NCBI RefSeq assembly: GCF_012913485.1
Contig: NZ_CP051774.1
Coordinates: 1,054,001-1,118,000 of the forward strand
Source of the DNA: Luteolibacter luteus
GTDB taxonomy: Bacteria; Verrucomicrobiota; Verrucomicrobiia; Verrucomicrobiales; Akkermansiaceae
DNA: 64,000 bases
Direction: 5' to 3'
The position numbers and the translations under genes were made by a program. Positions 1 through 8,229 of this stretch are shown here, in pieces (within the stretch, counting starts at the first letter, position 1; the number at the start of each line of letters is the position of its first letter). The notes under the pieces are model-generated. The model was given only the letters and a program-made list of their open reading frames with translations, was not told the origin of the DNA and did no database searches.

Positions 1-68
1 GGAGCGGCCGATGCGGTGATGGTCGCAGCCGCGAATCCGAGGATGCCGGAGACAAGGGTTTTCTTCAT
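1..68 (-). CDS. N-terminal fragment of a secreted protein
   Basis: The complement of this edge segment begins with ATG at 68 and reads MKKTLVSGILGFAAATITAS followed by AA, then leaves the window. Two lysines, a hydrophobic core and a small-residue end form a typical Sec signal peptide, so the product is exported. Nothing of the mature protein is visible and no family can be named. The long upstream stretch, with a hairpin at 172-215, would be its leader or promoter region. Confidence 0.6.
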   Translation of the reverse strand, partial: MKKTLVSGILGFAAATITASAA

Positions 69-171
69 GGCGTCCCCATCACGAGGCAGGAAGAAAATTC
101 CGACAACGGGCAATATCGCCGGAGCAAGGGGCAAAAAGGTGCGGGATCCGGGGTGAAGACGCATGTCCAGA

Positions 172-215
172 GCCGCCTGTTCCACCTGTTGATAATAGGG
201 AAAATAACAGGCGGC
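172..215. repeat. 10-bp inverted repeat upstream of the secreted-protein gene
   Basis: GCCGCCTGTT (172-181) is exactly complementary to AACAGGCGGC (206-215) across a 24-nt A/T-richer loop. It lies about 100 nt upstream of the minus-strand start at 68. It could be a leader hairpin or a terminator remnant; there is no T-tract on either side. Confidence 0.4.
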
Positions 216-223
216 GGGGGGAG

Positions 224-256
224 GCGAACATCGAACGCTCAACATTGAACGTCGAA
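224..256. repeat. Short degenerate tandem repeat, GAACNTC-like units
   Basis: Four near-repeats of a 7-8 nt unit (GAACATC, GAACGCTC, AACATT, GAACGTC) follow each other without a reading frame. The 69-448 stretch holds this, the 172-215 hairpin and the 396-433 hairpin, and no gene I can support. Confidence 0.35.
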
Positions 257-393
257 GCGGGGAATCCCGGTGAAGCGGACTGGCGTGTAGAAAGCATGCT
301 GGAAGAAAGTTTGGCGCATGCCGGGGTGGGATTCTACTGCCAGAGTTGGCTCTCAGTCCCAGTTTTTCCGGATAAGGCCTCCTCATGAGTGGG

Positions 394-435
394 CGGGGGC
401 ATCCGACGGCACCGTGAGTGAGCCGGATGCCCCGC
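394..435 (-). terminator. Hairpin after the SPFH gene
   Basis: GGGGCATCCG (396-405) pairs perfectly with CGGATGCCCC (424-433), and the loop holds a small ACGG/CCGT hairpin. It sits just past the stop of the minus-strand SPFH gene at 449. There is no clear T-run, so it may be a processing or Rho-assisted stop and not a classical intrinsic terminator. Confidence 0.5.
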
Positions 436-448
436 AGGCATCGTCCAT

Positions 449-2506
449 TTACGCCGCCTTGTTCGGCTCGATGGGTGTGACCTCGGCTTCCGGGGCGTCC
501 ACCTCCTTCAAGGTGTCCCAAGCCGTGAGGAGCTGGATCATGGCTTGGAAGACACCGGCTTGAGCGGCTTCTTTCCCGTCTCCGCCGAGCATCACAAGTT
601 TTTCCGGAACCAGAGGCTGCTTGCTGTTTGCCAGTTCGCTCGCGACGAGGTTCAGGGCGTAGAGACGGTTGTCGCCGTACGCCTCGACCTTCTGGCGGCT
701 AACGTCCGCCTCGGCTTCACCCACGCGAGCGATGCGTCCGGCTTCTGCTTCGGCAATCTGGCGAATTCGAGCTGCTTCACCAAGACCGGTGAGTTCGGCC
801 ACGCGGGCCTGGCCTTCCGCCATCGCGATCTCACGTTTGGCAAGACGCTCGGCTTCGGCGAGCTGGGCCGAACCCCGGTTCGCCGCAACCTGGATCTCGA
901 TCTGTGTCTCGGTGAGGTGGGTTTGACGGGCTGCCTCGGCTTGCGCTTGGTTCAGCTCTTTCAGACGGGCCGCAGCTTCCTGCTGCTTGGCGAAGGTTTC
1001 CTTCTGCTCTTCGGCCAAGCGGCGCTGGCGCAGCTGGTCGAAGAGACTATCGATCGGATCCTCCCCATCGTGACGCTTCGCGCTTTCCGGGCGACCGATC
1101 AGCACCGCAACGCAATTGATGTCATAGCTCTCAAAGCGACGACCCAGCTCTTCCGTGGCGTGGGCCTGGATCTCTTCGCGGCGAGTCAACAGGTCGAGCA
1201 TGTTACTGCTCTGCGCGACGTCGCGGAAATAGGCGGTAAGGATGGGATCGAGGGTCTGGCTGATCAGGCGATTCACATCCCCGAAACGCTGAACCACGCG
1301 AGGAGCCTTCTGGTAGTCGATGTGGAGAACCAGGCTCAGAGGAAGCAAAGGTTCATAGCCGTCCGCGGTGATCAGCGGAATGCTGGTGAGGTGTTCGTCA
1401 TATTTGTGGTTCTCCGTTTGCCCGCTGATCCAGCGGAGAACGAAGTTCACGGTGGGCACGAGCTCCACCTTCAAGGCGTAAGGATTCAGCGCGTATTTTC
1501 CGGGAGTGAGCGCCTGCTTCCAGACACCGCGGCGGCCGCTTTCCACCTGCTCGCCATAGCGGAAGTTCGCGCCGGTCACGTCCGTGCCATCGCCACCGAA
1601 ATAGCCGATCACCACGCCCACGTAGCCGATGGGGATCAGGGTCTTTGGCTTCAGCTCGACCGTGGCGAACCAACGGTTGATGAAATAGGTACCGTCGGTC
1701 AACACTTGGAGTTGCTTGCCGCGACGGCCACCGAGGGTGAGAAAATGCTCGGGGTCCTGATAGTAGTTATGACCACTGCCTTGCGAATCCCGAACGTCGG
1801 GAGCGATCACCTCGCCGCCTTCCAAGGTAGGGCCATCATGTACCGTCACCACGCCGACATTGTCCGACTCGGAAAGACCATTCGGAGTCGGCGGAGGCTC
1901 CACGGGACGGGCCTTCGGATTGCCAACGATCACCGGGGTGAAGCCGGAGACGCCTTGCAACTCCTCAAGCCAATGCTGTGCCATGCGGTTCTCTTCCGTC
2001 GAGATCGGACCGGTATGAACTCCGGTTTCGGTGATCACCATGAAGACGGCGGTGTTGATGGCATACACACCCTCACGCAGGATGCCCCGCTGACGACCAC
2101 GTTGCCCACCGTTTTCCAAGAAGCCGACGGCGTCCTGGAAGCCATTGCACCCCACGATGCGCCCGAGCGTTTGCACCGGAGGCAAAGGTTGTCCGTCCCG
2201 CGCATAGACGTAGCCGATGCGGCCTTCCGCAACGGTGACCAGCGGCACCTTGTGGATATTGTACTTCCAGAAGGGGTAGCCGAAGTAGAGGCCGCCGCGC
2301 AGGACCTTCGCCTGATAACCGGCCTCGCCATTCAGGGCGATGATGCGGCCTTCGGTCAGCGATCCGCTGGCCGACCATAGCTTCTCAATGACACCCACCC
2401 TGCGGTGAGGAATGTAACGCACGCCCAAGACGAGATAAACCGCTGCGGCGATCAGGACGATGATGCCGACGGTGACTCCCAGGCCAAACAGAATGCCTGC
2501 AATCAT
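449..2506 (-). CDS. SPFH/band-7 (flotillin-like) membrane protein, 685 aa
   Basis: The protein opens with one hydrophobic segment (residues about 2-27), then basic residues (IPHRRVGVIEK), which fits an N-terminal membrane anchor. A long SPFH/band-7 region follows. The last third is an Ala/Glu/Arg/Gln-rich coiled coil (about residues 480-620, e.g. RRLAEEQKETFAKQQEAAAR), as in flotillins. At 685 residues it is longer than typical bacterial flotillins (about 450-550), mainly because of extra beta-rich sequence before the coiled coil. Flotillins scaffold ordered membrane microdomains. That role is inferred from the family, and no NfeD-like partner is adjacent. It appears monocistronic, with a hairpin after the stop. 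Confidence 0.85.
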   Translation of the reverse strand: MIAGILFGLGVTVGIIVLIAAAVYLVLGVRYIPHRRVGVIEKLWSASGSLTEGRIIALNGEAGYQAKVLRGGLYFGYPFWKYNIHKVPLVTVAEGRIGYVYARDGQPLPPVQTLGRIVGCNGFQDAVGFLENGGQRGRQRGILREGVYAINTAVFMVITETGVHTGPISTEENRMAQHWLEELQGVSGFTPVIVGNPKARPVEPPPTPNGLSESDNVGVVTVHDGPTLEGGEVIAPDVRDSQGSGHNYYQDPEHFLTLGGRRGKQLQVLTDGTYFINRWFATVELKPKTLIPIGYVGVVIGYFGGDGTDVTGANFRYGEQVESGRRGVWKQALTPGKYALNPYALKVELVPTVNFVLRWISGQTENHKYDEHLTSIPLITADGYEPLLPLSLVLHIDYQKAPRVVQRFGDVNRLISQTLDPILTAYFRDVAQSSNMLDLLTRREEIQAHATEELGRRFESYDINCVAVLIGRPESAKRHDGEDPIDSLFDQLRQRRLAEEQKETFAKQQEAAARLKELNQAQAEAARQTHLTETQIEIQVAANRGSAQLAEAERLAKREIAMAEGQARVAELTGLGEAARIRQIAEAEAGRIARVGEAEADVSRQKVEAYGDNRLYALNLVASELANSKQPLVPEKLVMLGGDGKEAAQAGVFQAMIQLLTAWDTLKEVDAPEAEVTPIEPNKAA

Positions 2507-3016
2507 ATGCTTCTCCGATTTCTATCTTTCGATGCCGAACCTGCCCCGCCTGCGGGAGGCAGGGGTCGGCGATGTGCTTTCAGGATTTGCGAAGCGGCGG
2601 CGGCTCCGGCATTTTCCCTGATCAGGAGAAGCACCGAACGATCCGCGCCCCGCGGTGATGCCTACGGGGTTAGCTGTCGGGCTGGAGCCACCACGTGCTC
2701 CCGGCGCCGCAGGCGCCGTATGCCCCAGAGACCGCGACTCAGGCGAAACGCCTTCGCTAAACGGTCGGGATTGGTTCCCCCGCTGCTCCGGACCACACGT
2801 CCGGTGCACTCGGCTGACGGTATCGTTCTCAACGAACTTGGCCGGATGTTAGGCTGATCTCCGGCCCGATACAACGTGGGGGTTTATAACCACCCCCAAG
2901 CGATCGACATTCCGGATTGCAGATGATGCCGTAGCCAAAGCGAACCGCGGAGGCCCTACCGTCGATGGATGAATCATCTTGCCTCTATTCTCCGACGGCA
3001 TAGCCTGACAAATGCC
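2507..3016. other. Non-coding interval with palindromes
   Basis: I support no gene here. The open frames across it have arginine/proline-rich, low-complexity translations typical of shadow frames in GC-rich DNA. Palindromes include GGCGCC-GCA-GGCGCC near 2704-2718 and a hairpin at 2877-2898. It separates the SPFH gene (minus) from the DUF3597 gene (plus), so both promoters should be inside it. Confidence 0.4.
2877..2898. repeat. Hairpin TGGGGGT/ACCCCCA
   Basis: TGGGGGT (2877-2883) pairs with ACCCCCA (2892-2898) over an 8-nt A/T-rich loop. It lies 119 nt upstream of the DUF3597 start. It could be an operator or the end of an upstream transcript. Confidence 0.35.
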
Positions 3017-3412
3017 ATGGGATTATTCGACACGCTCGTCACCAAGATCGTCGGCCCGGCCACCGAGGTGGTGAAGGCCGCTGCGGCACCAACCGCCACG
3101 ACACCGCCACCGCCCGAGGCGGGTTCGATTCCAGTCGCCACTCCCCTTCCGGAACCTGTCGACGTCGCCGCGGTGCTGGATGCACTCGCGAGGAAGAATC
3201 CGGAGAAGCTGGATTGGAAAAAGTCCATCGTGGATCTCATGAAGCTGATCGGCATGGAGAGCAGCCTCAGTGCCCGGAAGGAACTTGCGAAGGAACTCGA
3301 CTACAGCGGGGACATGAAGGACTCCGCGAAGATGAACGTGTGGCTGCACAAGGAGGTGATGCGCCAACTGGCCGCGAATGGAGGGAAGGTGCCGGAAAAC
3401 TTTCTTGCATAG
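3017..3412 (+). CDS. DUF3597 family protein
   Basis: This is a 131-residue protein of the DUF3597 family, whose function is unknown. It has a short N-terminal helix (MGLFDTLVTKIVG) and a Pro/Ala/Thr-rich linker. The conserved C-terminal domain (about residues 55-131) carries the family signatures DLMKLIGMESSLSARKELAKE and NVWLHKEVMRQLAANGGKVP. The frame is open upstream to an ATG at 2969, which would add 16 residues; I chose 3017 because family members usually begin with an MxxF helix. Neither start has a good ribosome binding site. The small, probably helical domain may bind a ligand or surface, but nothing in the neighbourhood assigns a role. Confidence 0.8.
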   Translation: MGLFDTLVTKIVGPATEVVKAAAAPTATTPPPPEAGSIPVATPLPEPVDVAAVLDALARKNPEKLDWKKSIVDLMKLIGMESSLSARKELAKELDYSGDMKDSAKMNVWLHKEVMRQLAANGGKVPENFLA

Positions 3413-3491
3413 AAAACCGTGATGCAGTCCTCACGGATTCTTCACGCTTCCGACCTTGGTGCGCCGCAAGATGTAGAGCACGGTGCAATTC

Positions 3492-4244
3492 ATGAAGATA
3501 TCCCCGGGCAAAGCAGTTTTCACCGCTTTCGCGCTACTGGCGTGCCTGAACCAGACTTACGGAGAAGCCGAGAGAGGTGAGAATATCAAGCTCCCCAGCG
3601 GCATCGCTACGCATCACGAGGACGGCAAGTTCACTTACGTGATCTCCGGGATCATCAAGCACACGCCGGAACTCGAGCTGAAGGAAAGCCAGAAAGCCCA
3701 CCAGATCCTTGTCCCGGATTGCGAGCACCTCAGCCTAAACCGCGCCGCCCGCAAATGCAGCTTCACCACCACCAGAGAGCTGCCCTGGGAAGAACTGGCG
3801 GCGACCATCGACGAGATGGCACGAAAGGGCGGAGAGATCCCCTACTGGTCCGAACTGGAAGCGCGCGATCTGCCGACGAGTGAGAAGACGGATCTCGTCT
3901 ATAAGATCTCGCGTCACTCCGCCGAACCACCGGAAGGCGCTGAATGGATCACGATTCCAAAGGCGGAGGGCTTCGACACGGAGATCTCGCTCCCCGCAAA
4001 CATCAAAGGTCGCATCTTGATCGTGCCGAGCACGGCCATGTGCATGTGCCATTCGCGCTATAGCTTCCGCATCCTCGACCAAGAGGGCAAGGTCGTCTGG
4101 CGGGATGATCGGGAGGCCTACGGAAGCATCCAAGTGGCCGTCACTGACATCGACAGAGACGGGACCGAGGAGATCTTGCTCGAGCGAGACGACCACGGGA
4201 AGGGTGGTCGCTTCCTGATCCAACTGAAGCAGGAGAAGCGCTAA
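3492..4244 (+). CDS. Secreted protein of unknown function
   Basis: A 250-residue protein with a clear signal peptide (MKISPGKAVFTAFALLACLN, cleavage likely near QTYG). A GTG three codons upstream (3483) is an alternative start. The mature part is acidic and lysine-rich with several cysteines, including a CMCHSRY cluster. It ends in a segment resembling an FG-GAP/VCBS strand-loop (VTDIDRDGTEEILLERDD) with a possible Ca-binding DxDxDG-type loop. I recognise no family beyond that. It follows the DUF3597 gene by 79 nt and converges on htpG. Confidence 0.7.
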   Translation: MKISPGKAVFTAFALLACLNQTYGEAERGENIKLPSGIATHHEDGKFTYVISGIIKHTPELELKESQKAHQILVPDCEHLSLNRAARKCSFTTTRELPWEELAATIDEMARKGGEIPYWSELEARDLPTSEKTDLVYKISRHSAEPPEGAEWITIPKAEGFDTEISLPANIKGRILIVPSTAMCMCHSRYSFRILDQEGKVVWRDDREAYGSIQVAVTDIDRDGTEEILLERDDHGKGGRFLIQLKQEKR

Positions 4245-4257
4245 GGACACGCCACCC

Positions 4258-4285
4258 AAAAGAAAAGGGGCACGAGACGCGCCCC
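4258..4285 (-). terminator. Intrinsic terminator of htpG
   Basis: Read on the minus strand, a GGGGC stem (complement of 4281-4285) and its partner (4267-4271) are followed by a TTTTCTTTT tract (complement of 4258-4266). It lies about 45 nt past the htpG stop and between convergent genes. Confidence 0.75.
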
Positions 4286-4328
4286 CTCCTTGAGCCGCAG
4301 AGCGGCGAATTGATCGTTGATAGGAGCT

Positions 4329-6173
4329 TCAGCCCATCGCTTTTTCCATGAGCGCGTTCATGCGCTTCACGAGATCGCGGGCGTCGTCCAGCAGGCCCGC
4401 GGCGATGAGTGCATTGTCCAGCATCTGGCTGGCAACCATCTTCGCGAGATCCGGGTTCTTCTCCTGGGTTTCGGAAAGCTTCTTCACCAGCGGGTGGCGC
4501 GGATTGATCTCCAGCTCGACCTTCACGTCGTCCTGGAAGTTCTCATCCATGGCCTTCATCATGCGGCGCATCTGGGCGGTCATGCCGTCCTGAGGGACCA
4601 GCGCGATCACCGGGCTATCGACGAGGCGCTTGCCCGCGGAGACAGCGGTGACCTTTTCACCCAGCTCGTCCTTGAGGAAGGAGCAGAGCTTTTCGGTGGC
4701 TTCCGCGCTGAGGGCATCACCTTCCGCTTCCTTGTCATCGAGCTCCACGCCGGCGTGGCTGATGGAGACGAGCTTCTTGCCCTCGAACTCGCCGAGCGAC
4801 TCGACGACGTATTCATCGACCGGATCGGTGAAGTAGATGACTTCCAGGCCGCGGGCCTTGAAGGCTTCGATGTAGGGGCTGCTCTCGAGCTGGAGGCGGC
4901 TGGGGCCGACGAGGTAATAAATCTTGTCCTGACCGTCCTTTGCGCGGGTGATGTAATCGCTAAAGCTGGCGAGCTTGCCGTCTTCGGTCATGGAGGACTC
5001 GAAGCGCAGGAGCTTCGCGAGGCCCTCGCGGTTCGCGTAGTCGGTGGCGACACCTTCCTTGAAGAAACGGTCGAACTTCTTATAGAAGGTCTGGAACTTC
5101 TCGGGATCCGACTCGGCCTCCTTCTCGAACATCTTCAGCACGCGCTTGCTGATCACGCTGCCGAGCTTCCGCACCAGCGCGCTATCCTGCATCGTCTCGC
5201 GGGAAATATTCAGCGGCAGGTCCGCGCTATCGATCACACCTTTCAGGAAGCGCATCCACTCGGGGAGCAAGCCCTTCGGCGAGGGGTCGATGAGGACCTT
5301 CTTGCAGTAGAGAGCCACGGCGGGCTCCATCTTGTTCATGCCGAAGCGCTCGACATTTTCGCTCGGGACGAAAACGAGGGCATTGATCGCGATGGGGGCG
5401 TCCGCGCTGAAGTGCAGGCGGTAGGCCGGCTCATCGTAGGCGTGGGCGGTGAATTGGTAGAAGGCCTTGTATTCCTCCTCGGTCACGTCGGACTTGTTCT
5501 TCAGCCAGAGGGCCTCGACGTTGTTGATGCGCTCGCCATTGAGCAGGATCGGGAAGCCGACGAAGTTGCTGTACTGCTCGATGAGGCGCTTCACGCGGGA
5601 CTCCTCGGCGAACTCGGTGTGCTCTTCCTTCAGCTTCAGCACGAGCTTCACGCCGCGCTGTTCGCCTTCGGAGGTTTCAATGGAGTAGCCGCTGGCGCCA
5701 TCGCTGACCCAGACGAGATTTTCGCCATTCTCACGCCAGCTATGGGTGTGGACTTGGACCTCGCTAGCGACCATGAAGGCGGAGTAGAAGCCCACGCCGA
5801 ACTGGCCGATCATGTTCGCGGGGGTGTTCCCGCTTTCCTTCATCGCCTGAAGGAAGGCCTTGGTGCCGGAGTGGGCGATGGTGCCGAGGTTTTCCACGAG
5901 CTCGCCACGGGTCATGCCGATGCCGTGATCGGCGATGGTGAGGGTCTTCGCCTCGGCATCGGTGGTGATGTGGATCTCCAGCGGAAGGGCTGCGTCGTGG
6001 ATGTCCTTCTCCGTGCCCTGGAGGTGACGGAGCTTCTCCATCGAGTCCGAGGCATTCGAGATCAGTTCGCGCAGGAAGATCTCGCGGTCGGTGTAGAGGG
6101 AGTGGACGACGAGATCCAGCAGCTGCTTGATTTCGGCCTGGAAGGAATGCGTTTCGAGAGTGGCTTCGCTCAT
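4329..6173 (-). CDS. htpG: Molecular chaperone HtpG (Hsp90)
   Basis: A 614-residue cytosolic Hsp90, close to the 624 of E. coli HtpG. The GHKL ATPase domain shows the expected N-box (ELISNASDSMEKLR, residues about 38-51), the IADHGIGM nucleotide-binding motif with its Asp and Gly residues, and the lid region ending GQFGVGFYSAFMVA. The middle domain and a C-terminal dimerisation region follow to the end. ATP-driven opening and closing of the dimer supports late folding and recovery of stressed clients. It is monocistronic, with a terminator at 4258-4285. The start ATG at 6173 matches the family N-terminus (ETHSFQAEIKQLLDL). Confidence 0.97.
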   Translation of the reverse strand: MSEATLETHSFQAEIKQLLDLVVHSLYTDREIFLRELISNASDSMEKLRHLQGTEKDIHDAALPLEIHITTDAEAKTLTIADHGIGMTRGELVENLGTIAHSGTKAFLQAMKESGNTPANMIGQFGVGFYSAFMVASEVQVHTHSWRENGENLVWVSDGASGYSIETSEGEQRGVKLVLKLKEEHTEFAEESRVKRLIEQYSNFVGFPILLNGERINNVEALWLKNKSDVTEEEYKAFYQFTAHAYDEPAYRLHFSADAPIAINALVFVPSENVERFGMNKMEPAVALYCKKVLIDPSPKGLLPEWMRFLKGVIDSADLPLNISRETMQDSALVRKLGSVISKRVLKMFEKEAESDPEKFQTFYKKFDRFFKEGVATDYANREGLAKLLRFESSMTEDGKLASFSDYITRAKDGQDKIYYLVGPSRLQLESSPYIEAFKARGLEVIYFTDPVDEYVVESLGEFEGKKLVSISHAGVELDDKEAEGDALSAEATEKLCSFLKDELGEKVTAVSAGKRLVDSPVIALVPQDGMTAQMRRMMKAMDENFQDDVKVELEINPRHPLVKKLSETQEKNPDLAKMVASQMLDNALIAAGLLDDARDLVKRMNALMEKAMG

Positions 6174-6259
6174 GGGAGTGAGTTCGTGGTTGGGAGGGCG
6201 AAAATACGCATCTCCCCCTCCCTGTCAAAGCCGGGTGTTCCAAGGGCGGGAGAGGATCA

Positions 6260-6357
6260 GACCGGGATGGATGGGATTGATAGGATGAGATCCCTGAAAA
6301 TCACCCGACGAAGGGAGAGACTGCGTTAGAATCCGATCCATCCCATTTATCCCGGTC
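6260..6357. repeat. 27-nt imperfect inverted repeat
   Basis: Left arm 6260-6286 begins GACCGGGATGGATGGGAT. The reverse complement of right arm 6331-6357 begins GACCGGGATAAATGGGAT. The arms match at about 23 of 27 positions and are separated by 44 nt. The sequence lies between the peroxiredoxin terminator and the htpG start, outside any gene. It looks like a dispersed palindromic element, but I cannot check for other copies. Confidence 0.6.
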
Positions 6358-6360
6358 CAC

Positions 6361-6393
6361 AAAAAAAGCGGGCCGAGGATTACCACGGCCCGC
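6361..6393 (-). terminator. Intrinsic terminator of the peroxiredoxin gene
   Basis: GCGGGCCG (6368-6375) pairs perfectly with CGGCCCGC (6386-6393). On the minus strand the stem runs straight into seven T residues (complement of 6361-6367). It lies 23 nt after the stop of the peroxiredoxin gene. Confidence 0.9.
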
Positions 6394-6415
6394 CTAGGAA
6401 ATGCTTTAGCGAAAC

Positions 6416-7042
6416 TTAGTTCGCGAGGTAGCTGGAGACGCCTTCGTGATCGGGCTTCATGGCCTTGTCGCCGCGGCTCCAGTCCATCGGGCAGACTTCG
6501 CCGTGCTCTTCGAAGTGCTGGAGGGCATCCACGACGCGGAGGGCTTCGCGGATGGAGCGGCCGAGCGGCATGTCGTTGACCACCTGGTGGCGGACGATGC
6601 CTTCCTTATCGATGAGGAAGAGGCCGCGGTAGGCGACGAGTTCGCCCTTCACGCTGAGGTTGCCGTTTTCGTCGACTTCGTATTCACCGGCGAGGACATC
6701 GTAGGCATCGGCGATGGTCTTGTTCACATCGGCGACGAGCGGGTAGTTCACGCCTTCGATGCCGCCTTTCGACTTCGGGGTCTGGAGCCATGCCCAGTGG
6801 GAGAACTCGGAGTCCGTGGAACAACCGACGACGGCGACATTGCGGGACTCGAACTCGTGGAGTTCTTCCTGGAAGCGGTGCAGTTCGGTTGGGCAGACGA
6901 AAGTGAAGTCCTTCGGGTAGAAGAAGAGGATCACGTACTTTTCCCCGAGATACTGATCGAGGGAGAATTCATCGATGATTGTGGCACCTTGGACGGCCTT
7001 GGCGCTGAAGGACGGAGCTTTCTTACCTACGAGGACTGGCAT
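6416..7042 (-). CDS. Typical 2-Cys peroxiredoxin (AhpC/TSA family)
   Basis: A 208-residue cytosolic thiol peroxidase. The peroxidatic cysteine is Cys50 in DFTFVCPTEL and the resolving cysteine is Cys184 in GEVCPMDW, so it is a two-cysteine enzyme that reduces H2O2 and organic hydroperoxides through a dimer disulfide. FYPKDFTF and GLFLIDKEG are family signatures. The frame is open upstream to 7255, but the family start MPVLVGKKAPSF fixes ATG at 7042. Neither an AhpF-type reductase nor OxyR is adjacent. It has its own terminator (6361-6393) and is divergent from the SnoaL-like gene. Confidence 0.93.
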   Translation of the reverse strand: MPVLVGKKAPSFSAKAVQGATIIDEFSLDQYLGEKYVILFFYPKDFTFVCPTELHRFQEELHEFESRNVAVVGCSTDSEFSHWAWLQTPKSKGGIEGVNYPLVADVNKTIADAYDVLAGEYEVDENGNLSVKGELVAYRGLFLIDKEGIVRHQVVNDMPLGRSIREALRVVDALQHFEEHGEVCPMDWSRGDKAMKPDHEGVSSYLAN

Positions 7043-7205
7043 GATTTCAGTGTGGGGATTGGAAAATTCGGGCTGCCCGTAGTCCCGACCGGCGCGGGGG
7101 GCAACCCTTATCGCATTGCAAGTTCGGAGCAGGGGCCGGACCACGCTTCCCGCTTGCGTTTCAAGCCATCGTGAAACTTCATCATGGCTGAAACTCCGAT
7201 CCCCC

Positions 7206-7625
7206 ATGGAAACCAATGCCGCCATCGTCGCCCGTTTCATCGAGCAAGCCATCAATCAGGGCAACATCGAGTCCACCAACGAGTTCTGCCACGAGGACGT
7301 GGTCGAGCTTGTCCCCTTCCCCGGCCAAGGTCCGGGGGTGGAGGGAATCAAGGACGTGATCCGGGGAATGCGCACGGCCTTCCCGGACATGCACTGGATG
7401 ATCCAGGAGCAGGTGGCGGAGGGCGAGAAGGTGGTGACGCGCTTCGAGTGGACGGGCACGCACGAGGCGGAATTCCTAGGCGTGCCCGCGACAGGGCGCC
7501 CGGTGCGGGTCTGGGGCGTGGTGATCGACCGGCTGGAGGGCGGGAAGATCAAGGAGACCCGCATTATCATGGATGCGCTGGCGATGATGGTGCAGCTGGG
7601 GGTGGTGCCGGCACCGGGGGCCTAA
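7206..7625 (+). CDS. SnoaL-like (NTF2-fold) ester cyclase family protein
   Basis: A 139-residue NTF2-fold protein. Signatures include IVARFIEQAINQGN, HEDVVEL, IKDVIRGMRTAFPDMHW and TGTHEAEFLGVPATGRPV, the last being strongly typical of the SnoaL/DUF4440-like ester cyclase group. Homologues include polyketide cyclases, but most bacterial members have no known substrate. The ATG at 7206 is preferred over an upstream in-frame ATG at 7116 because the family begins at METN. It is 15 nt upstream of the DUF4304 gene and may be co-transcribed with it. Confidence 0.8.
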   Translation: METNAAIVARFIEQAINQGNIESTNEFCHEDVVELVPFPGQGPGVEGIKDVIRGMRTAFPDMHWMIQEQVAEGEKVVTRFEWTGTHEAEFLGVPATGRPVRVWGVVIDRLEGGKIKETRIIMDALAMMVQLGVVPAPGA

Positions 7626-7640
7626 CGGCAGACCATCTCA

Positions 7641-8135
7641 ATGCGATCCAAGATGCCATCCGACGAAAAGCGCGTGTTGCTGCGGGCGATCGCCCCGGTC
7701 ATGAAAGCTGCAGGCTTTAAGAAGAAGGACGCGACGTGGCATCGGGTTCGCGGCGGTTTTATTCAGACCTTCAACGTGCAAGGATCGCAGTGGGCCAAGT
7801 CCTTCTACCTCAATCTAGGCATCTACATCACCGAACTAGGCGATGAAGCAACGCCTCTTGAATACCGTTGTCACATCAGAATCCGGGTAGGCCATCTAGC
7901 GGATGACCGAGCGCGCTACGAGGAACTCCTCGACATGGAAAATTCCATCCCCCACGACATGAGATTCCAGGAGCTGAATGACATCATTGCTTTGACGGCG
8001 ATTCCTTGGCTGGAAGAGCTGAGCGATTGCCAAGGAATTCGGAATTGGATCTCTCGCGAGCAGCAAGATGGATTGATCTTGAAGAGTGTTTTTGACCACT
8101 ACGGAGCCACCCGTCCCAAAAAGGACGGAAACTGA
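7641..8135 (+). CDS. DUF4304 family protein
   Basis: A 164-residue protein resembling DUF4304: an N-terminal helix ending in GFKKKDATWHRV, then FIQTFNVQGSQWAKSFYLNLGIY, typical of the family core, and a C-terminal helix containing IPWLEELSDCQGIRNW. The family is of unknown function and often found as immunity-like or lone genes. No toxin is visible nearby, so no immunity role is claimed. It starts 15 nt after the SnoaL-like gene. Confidence 0.75.
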   Translation: MRSKMPSDEKRVLLRAIAPVMKAAGFKKKDATWHRVRGGFIQTFNVQGSQWAKSFYLNLGIYITELGDEATPLEYRCHIRIRVGHLADDRARYEELLDMENSIPHDMRFQELNDIIALTAIPWLEELSDCQGIRNWISREQQDGLILKSVFDHYGATRPKKDGN

Positions 8136-8229
8136 AGCAATTTGCCTGTACAGGCCACGGCAAGTCCCCTGCTTCGCCATTCCCCCTTGCCTTTCCGTCC
8201 GGCATGAACGGCAATCCCCGTCTTCATTC

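Noticed and set aside
79..297. 72-codon minus-strand frame upstream of the first gene
   Set aside because: Mixed low-complexity translation with no domain and overlapping the hairpin region.
545..2380. 611-codon plus-strand frame across the SPFH gene
   Set aside because: It is the antisense of the flotillin-like gene; the translation is His/Leu/Val-rich with no motif, typical of antisense frames in GC-rich DNA.
2522..2874. Short frames in the 2.5-2.9 kb gap
   Set aside because: Arginine/proline-rich, without motif or ribosome binding site; non-coding interval with palindromes is the simpler reading.
4317..6329. 670-codon plus-strand frame across htpG
   Set aside because: Antisense shadow of htpG; only low-complexity sequence in the translation.
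7641..8135. DUF4304 as immunity protein of a toxin pair
   Set aside because: No toxin domain is encoded next to it; the neighbours are a SnoaL-like protein and uup.
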